Assembly (NCBI GenBank): GCA_022592435.1
Contig: JABYQS010000797.1
Location: 1-12,991, forward strand
From: Cerioporus squamosus
Lineage: Eukaryota > Basidiomycota > Agaricomycetes > Polyporales > Polyporaceae
DNA length: 12,991 bases
Direction: 5' to 3'
Each line of letters starts with the position of its first letter. Position 1 is the first letter of the stretch. The position numbers and the translations under genes are program-made. The notes under the pieces were generated by a model. That model was not told the origin of the DNA and made no database searches. It saw only the letters and a list, made by a program, of their open reading frames with translations. Positions 7,975 through 12,991 of this stretch are shown one piece after another.

Positions 7975-9520
7975 ATGCCATTTCTCACCGATGAGGAACG
8001 GCTACAGTTCCGTGTCGAACCGACCCCGGAGGTCGTTCAAGCGGCACGCAACACGATCACCCAGCACGAGCTCGCAATCGATGCCATAGAGGAACGCATC
8101 CAAGCCCTTATCAGCCAAGTCCGGGACCTGCGATACGACCAGGCGAAGCACAGGGCGGCCATCGAGCGCTGTAGCGGCGTCCTCACGCTCGCACGCCGTC
8201 TACCCGCAGAGCTGCTCATCAAGATCTTCATGCACTGTGTGGAGGACGGGTGGACTCCTGCCCCGCTCGTCGTCTCGCACGTCTGCTCGGCGTGGCGCAG
8301 GGCGGCGCTGTCCCCGAAGGTGTGGTCGCACGTGTACGTCCGGTGTGACGACGCGAACGTCCTCGACCGGACGCATTTCTGGCTCAAGATGGCTGCGGCC
8401 GCGGACCTCCATGTCACGTTCGCTGCGTCGTGGCGGATCACGCATAGGGAGATCAACAGGCTTATGGCCTTGCTCACGACAAGGCGGGCGCAGTGGCGGT
8501 CGCTCAGGATCGAGACGGATACCACGCAACATGCGGAGTTCATCCTTGGGCAGTGCCAAGGCATGTTCCCGGAGCTGCGCGAGGTTGGCGTCAAGACGGC
8601 CGCCTTAACGCCGGATGGCGGCGACGTTGACGGGGCCTCTGACCTTGTACGGCTGGCGGACACGTTCACTGCAGAGCGGGCTCCGAGGTTGGCCACAGTG
8701 TCATACGTGTCGCCCATCATCCCTGCCGTCCCCATCTTTCCTACCCATATCGTCCACCTTGATCTGAGGGTTCAAGAAAGCCTGAACCAGCGTCCGCTCT
8801 CTACCGCCTCCATCCTCGGCATCTTAGAGCCCCTCACCGCGCTCAAGACCCTCACCCTCAGCATGCCTCTTATTTATGTGCAACCGTTCTCCCCCGAGCC
8901 AGATTCAACGCGGTTCGTCTCATTGCCGAGCCTCACGAGTCTGACTGTGTACGGACCCACCGACCTTAACGAAGTCCTCCCTCACATTCATGCCCCGATC
9001 CTCCGCCACCTCTACCTCCGCTCTCTCGAGGACCTCGGCTACCGCCAGCAGCCCGTCGGCCCAAGCCTGATGCGGTTCCTCGAGCACTCATCACCACCCC
9101 TCGAGCTCCTCGAAATGCACGATGTCGACCTCTCCCCGACACATTCGCCACATGTTTCGCTGCACTGCCGGACTTGCGCGAGCTGCGCCTGCACGAGTCG
9201 TCCATCTCGGACTCGACCGTCCAGCTGCTCAACGGCCCGCGGGGTCTCTGTCCGCGCCTGAGGAAGCTCGACCTGCGGTGGTGCGGGATGTTGCGTGGGC
9301 GCGCGCTGGTCGACTTGGTGCGGAGCCGGCACGTGTGGACGATCTGGCGGGGTCGGTGTCGGACCCCATCGAGGAGGTTGGCGTGATCAATTGTGCGTTT
9401 GTGCTGGAGGACGACGTGCTGGACCTGGCGCGGATGACTGTCTGCAGGATTGTTACACGAGATGGGGATGACTATTGTCGTGAGTGCGTGTTTCGACTGA
9501 GGTACCAGTACAGCGGGTAG
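7975..9520 (+). CDS. F-box / leucine-rich-repeat-type protein, reading frame broken twice near the 3' end
   Basis: Starting MPFLTDEERL at 7975, the frame is open and coherent for about 386 residues. A probable coiled coil covers residues 20-65. An F-box-like domain spans roughly 74-120 (ARRLPAELLIKIFMHCVEDG, then SHVCSAWRRAALSPKVW). Leucine-rich segments follow, such as ALKTLTLSMPL and LRHLYLRSLEDLG. Near 9134 the frame must move by one base to continue LPDLRELRLHESS..CPRLRKLDLRWCG, and near 9330 by one again to continue VSDPIEEVGVINCAFVLED. Both are consistent with one missing base, the first in a CCCC run. The end is uncertain: an in-frame stop follows at 9518-9520, but a 61-nt intron (9480-9540, donor GTGAGT, branch CTGAC, acceptor TTTTGCAG) could extend the gene to about 9660. 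F-box proteins recruit substrates to SCF ubiquitin ligases; basidiomycetes have large lineage-specific families, and the substrate is unknown. Confidence 0.82.
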
Positions 9521-9841
9521 CTGACCAGGTCGTTTTGCAGGTTCGACTGGATGTTGCAGCAACGCACGTTATATAGGACTCGATTGCGTTGCGACACATG
9601 GACGAGTTTGTCGGTCAGGACAGGAATTTGCGGCTGGTTCTATAGATGGTAGATGGTCATGACGGTGGGTGTTGAAAGGTGGTTACGTTACATAGGAAAA
9701 CGACTTATTATGTATGACTACGGATAGATGCACTTCAGAGCAGTAGATAGCGCGACAGCAAGGGATTCAATACATTTGCTCGACAGCCACACCACGAGAA
9801 GAAACTATATCTCACAAACAATCGCGCACAACCACCGACAT
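9521..9841. other. Intergenic stretch between convergent genes
   Basis: It lies between the 3' ends of the F-box gene (plus) and the small gene (minus), so it should hold both 3' untranslated regions. The first part may contain the F-box gene's last exon (9541 to about 9660). AT-rich text near 9695-9720 (ACGACTTATTATGTATGAC) is compatible with a polyadenylation region. Nothing else is recognised. Confidence 0.35.
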
Positions 9842-10469
9842 CTACCAGACTGCCAGCCATTCCGGGAAGTGGTCGCCGACGATCCTCACCTCGAGGTTGC
9901 CCGGCAGGAGACGCGAACCTCTTGTTGGTGAGTCCGACCCGCAGTGCGGCGAGCGTCCTTGGCACCCCTCCTGCCCTGAGGTCGGTGATAGCGCGGCAGG
10001 GATATCTTGCGCAATCGTGTCGTCCATCGCAATTGAACTCGATGCAGAGCCGCAGTTTCTCGACAGTCTTGCAGTGCGGGAGGATGTGACTCTCGAAGTC
10101 CGCTGAGAGGACGTTCTGGCGGGACACGCGGTGAGCAATGCCATGCAGCAAGAGGGGAGCAGGGCAGCCTGAGAGCTGTCGCGGTCACTCACGACAACGG
10201 TCTGCAACACCCCCTCGTCCAACCTCTCGTACGCCCTGTACGCGACCTTTACGAGGATGTTCACCTTTGTCATCTTTTCAGGCGTTGCTTGAGCCCGGTC
10301 ATCCCAGCTTGCGTCGGTCTTCTCACGGGGCCGGAGAGAGTGATGGTGGTCTCCGAGGGGCCTGGGGTGTTCGCTGGAGCAGGATGGTTAGGGCAACGGG
10401 GGCGGGCAGGGACAAAGACAACCACGAGAAGGACTCACTGATGCAAACAAGGGGTGCCGGCGCAGACAT
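9842..10469 (-). CDS. Small protein of unknown function, reading frame broken
   Basis: Model: exons 10439-10469 (MSAPAPLVCI), 10193-10373 and 9842-10115. Intron 1 (10374-10438, 65 nt) has donor GTGAGT, a CTAAC branch site and acceptor CTCCAG. Intron 2 (10116-10192, 77 nt) has donor GTGAGT and acceptor GCCAG. Unbroken, this would give about 161 aa. Clear coding segments in order are ETTITLSGPV, EKTDASWDDRAQATPEKM, VNILVKVAYRAYERLDEGVL, ESHILPHCKTVEKLRLCIEF, MDDTIAQDIPAAL, GVPRTLAALRVGLTNKRF and GNLEVRIVGDHFPEWLAVW before the stop at 9842. Moving between them needs single-base frame changes near 10328 (a lost base after GTG), near 10032, near 9990 and near 9905. Splicing cannot explain these because the segments abut. 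I do not recognise the family. It is convergent with the F-box gene and upstream of nothing clear. Confidence 0.6.
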
Positions 10470-11173
10470 GCTAGTTCGCTTCTGGGATAGTCTAATGGTA
10501 TAGGGGCTGGTGGTTAGGACCACGAGTATGGGAGGTGGAGATGGTTGGAAGCGGGACGGTGCCGCCCATTTTGTAAGTGGTTGCCTCGGTTCGAACTCCG
10601 CCTCATTCTCCTCAAACCACCCCTTTGAACCACCCTCAGTCTGCCCCAACTCGGGCCTATCAACGAACTGTATGTCCACAGATATCGTGGACGCTTCTTG
10701 AGCCGTTCGTGAGCAGGATCTGACTGGGCTATGTAGAGTGATTTGCCGCAGTCGACTATGGCGGACCTCGTTGTTTGTTCCACGTGGAGCACTTGACTGC
10801 CGGGACATCATGCATCATACTTCTGCATCAGCCACACACGTTTGTCTTTGTATGTTCCGGAAGGTTAGCTCCATTACCTGCATAACCACTCACCTTCCTA
10901 GTCACACAAAGCATAGCAAGCGCCCTTCCTGCAGCGCTTTGTGACGCAGCAGCGAGTGCAACAAAAATAGGACACCATTTGCATACCAGAGCAGAAGTAA
11001 CAGGCAGAGAAGCGTCGCATCGATTCACGTAGGTCGATCTAACCACTACAACAAATTAATTCATAGTCTCACAGAGAAGAATGTACACGTACATACGGAA
11101 CAGCAGGGTCGGAGAGCGAGATAGAAACATAGTGTGTCCGAGTCCGCAAGAGGTAACCGCATCCTCACCAGCT
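10470..11173. other. 700-bp stretch with no supported gene
   Basis: It holds the 5' region of the small minus-strand gene and the 3' region of the RSC8-like gene. A minus-strand segment near 10565-10650 reads FEENEAEFEPRQPLTKW, which looks protein-like, but I could not connect it by splicing to a start or to the downstream gene. A GGTTCGAACTCC motif at 10587-10598 resembles a tRNA B box but does not fold into a tRNA. Confidence 0.3.
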
Positions 11174-12991
11174 TCAGCTGAGCTGCGCGACGTTAGCGCC
11201 TGCGCCGATCGGCCCCATGTCACCCTCAGTAGGGGCGCCGCCCTGCACCTCGCTGACCTTCGTGCCCTGTCCTCGCCGCGAGACCAGCTTGAGCTTGTGA
11301 GACCGCCGCAGCCAGCCCCGGTCCAGGCGTGCTACTGTGCTTCGCAAGCTCGCTCTTGACGTGCTCGAGCATGCGCTTCAGGTTGATGCGCTCATTGACC
11401 AGCGCCATGCGCGCGGTCTCGAGGCTCGCGCTCCTCCTCGAGCAGCTCCTCGAGCTCCTCGAACTGCGCAGTCTTGAGCTCGAGCTTTGTGAGCGTCAAC
11501 TTGATGAGCGACGCCAGCGTAGTGCGGATCTGCGCGTCCTCCGCATCCGCAAGCGCGCCGGCCGCCTTCGATGCGGACTTGAGGGCGAGGTCAGCTGCGC
11601 GGACAACCCGGGAGTGTGGGATTGTCTTCGTAGCCTTCGCCGCGACCGTGTTGCCGCCAGCCTGACCATCGACCTGCATCTCGTCTCCCTGGGCCTCGGC
11701 GGAAGTAGTAGCATCCGTGGTTTTCTCTCGGCCTCCTTGGGCTGGTCCTCTTCCATACGCTCCTCGTCCTTCTTCTCACCACAGCAGCTTCTCGCCATCC
11801 AGCTTCTCCTCAGCGGTTTCCTCCTTCTCTCTCCGTCTGTCAGTTCGTGCAACGCAGTCTTCGCAGCCTCAGCCGCGACACCTGGGTTGATCACGCCAGC
11901 GAGGAAGGCTACCACGCTCATCACGGGGTTGTCCGCCTGCTCGAACGGTACACGGGCGAAGCGCAGAGGACCCATATCACCCTCCGCGGCATGTACGGGT
12001 CCTCTATGGGCAGCTGCAAGAATTTCCGGATGCACTGCTGCGCACTCCGTGTACCAACGTGCTCCTCGATAGCGGACCAGTCATCGTCAAAGAGCTCAAC
12101 ACCCTCCAATAGAAGGAGGATCTCCTGGTCAGAACCAGTCGTCATCGGCACCGGTGCCAAGGGCTTGGTGAACGCCATTGGCGCCCGTCGCGCTCGTAAG
12201 TTTGACAAAGTCGCCGCTGAACATATGGGAGGGGAAGCGGCCGTCCAGGTAGCATGGCGGACAAAGCTCGAAGTTCTTCGTCTTCAGAGAGTGATACCGC
12301 ACAGAGGTGCAGTCGACACCGCAAGTGTCGCACTGGTACTTGATTGTGGTGCGTTGTCTCCGCCAACGCCGTTAGGTGCGGACGCGCCGTTCGCGAGAGC
12401 GGAGGCTTCCTGTGCGGAGATAGGGCGAGAAGACTTGGCAGAAGTCTGGTAGATGGATGACCGGAGCTCGAGGGAAGCGGGTCCGGGGGGCCGCTAGTCC
12501 GTGACGCCGTTGGCACCAGCATGAGCGTTGGGCTGCTGTGGCCGAGTCCCAGGGTGAAGAGATTGAAGACCACGAGGGGTGTCGAGGATGACGCGAAAGT
12601 GACCAGTGAAAGGAGGTGCGAGAGCAGCAGGTCGTTGGTCGGGGTCAATCTGACAGAAATAACGCGCCATTGACGCGTCTGTTCACTAGCATATGGCAGA
12701 GCTACACACCTGGTAGTTGATCAACCCCCATTGCTCGAGGAACGCGTGTACTCGCATGATGGCACATACGTCTCCGGCAAGGTTCCTGCGGCAGGCGGTC
12801 ACAGTGAGATACTCGGATGGTCGCAAGCGGTACGTGTTGATCATGAAGTCGCGGTAGTCCTTGTATATGGCCGGGGTCTTCGACCTGTGCCGCGAGTTGA
12901 AAAACTCAGGGAGAGCGCGTCGCTCCACGGGGTGAATTTTGGACATATCGAACCACGCACGCGTACGAAGGGATGATGACCTCGTGTGTTG
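11174..12991 (-). CDS. RSC8: RSC8/SWI3-type chromatin-remodelling subunit (SWIRM-ZZ-SANT), partial and frame-broken
   Basis: The gene enters at the right edge inside the SWIRM domain and ends at a TGA at 11174. In order: VIIPSYA (frame A), then [19 protein letters not shown] to [12 protein letters not shown] (SWIRM, 12710-12955). A 60-nt intron follows at 12650-12709 (GTGTGT..CTGTCAG), then [23 protein letters not shown]-type zinc finger ([10 protein letters not shown] to [16 protein letters not shown]) covers about 12225-12345. A SANT/Myb domain ([20 protein letters not shown] to [13 protein letters not shown]) covers about 12000-12130. The [20 protein letters not shown] block precedes an acidic linker and a C-terminal coiled coil ([36 protein letters not shown]), ending [10 protein letters not shown]. 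This is the full SWI3/Rsc8 architecture; these proteins form a dimeric scaffold of SWI/SNF and RSC remodellers in the nucleus. About nine single-base frame changes and one in-frame TAG (12494-12496) interrupt it. The N-terminal region lies outside the window. Choosing RSC8 over a SWI3 paralogue rests on the ZZ finger and is tentative. Confidence 0.85.

Noticed and set aside
10490..10610. Possible tRNA: TAGTCTAATGGTATAGG resembles an A box and GGTTCGAACTCC a B box.
   Set aside because: The T-arm bases around TTCGAAC do not pair, no acceptor stem could be formed, and the A-to-B distance is too long for a normal tRNA even with a short intron.
10323..10811. Minus-strand open frame of 162 codons upstream of the small gene.
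   Set aside because: It runs through the first exon and intron 1 of the small gene; only a fragment (FEENEAEFEPRQPLTKW) looks protein-like and it could not be spliced to anything.
11174..12991. RIP-like mutation as the cause of the broken RSC8 homologue.
   Set aside because: The lesions are single-base insertions and deletions, not the C-to-T transitions that RIP produces.

Overview
The window looks like nuclear DNA of a filamentous basidiomycete, most likely an Agaricomycete such as a polypore. The evidence is many very short spliceosomal introns (48-77 nt, GT..AG with CTRAY-like branch sites), GC-rich coding sequence, closely packed genes on both strands, and protein families typical of this group. 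No bacterial operon, phage, CRISPR or rRNA signal is visible, and I found no convincing tRNA. All gene models here were spliced by hand from frame, phase and splice-site consensus; no database search was possible.

Layout, left to right. (1) A small minus-strand gene (374-1052, three exons, 178 aa) encodes a protein with an N-terminal hydrophobic segment and two CxxC motifs; its function is unknown. (2) A weakly informative stretch of about 1.3 kb follows. (3) A minus-strand gene (2372-3858) with ten exons encodes a 329-aa multi-pass membrane protein of the DUF1295 (steroid 5-alpha-reductase C-terminal-like) family. Its nine introns include one with a GC donor, and its exons include ones of 12, 21 and 28 nt. 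(4) A 428-bp divergent promoter region holds a TATA box and a palindromic TGACGTCA site. (5) A plus-strand gene (4287-7446) encodes a 561-aa membrane-anchored alpha/beta hydrolase of the HSL/arylacetamide-deacetylase type. Its first intron is about 1.37 kb, roughly 20 times the local norm, and contains a perfect hairpin, repeats and an inverted pair of related coding-like sequences. (6) A plus-strand F-box/leucine-rich-repeat-type gene (7975 to about 9520) follows. (7) A small minus-strand gene of unknown function lies at 9842-10469. (8) The 3' two thirds or more of a minus-strand RSC8/SWI3-type chromatin-remodelling subunit (SWIRM, ZZ, SANT, C-terminal coiled coil) runs off the right edge.

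The most striking pattern is the distribution of reading-frame lesions. About 3.2 kb of coding sequence in genes 1, 3 and 5 is perfectly open once spliced. The three genes to the right carry single-base frame changes: two in the F-box gene, about four in the small gene, and about nine plus one in-frame stop in the RSC8 homologue. Between lesions the protein sequence stays intact. This argues for base-level indel errors in low-coverage sequence towards the right end, or less likely for recent decay of that segment.

The divergently transcribed reductase-like membrane protein and the HSL-type hydrolase share a promoter region and could be co-expressed in lipid or sterol/terpenoid ester metabolism; that is inference from layout and family only.
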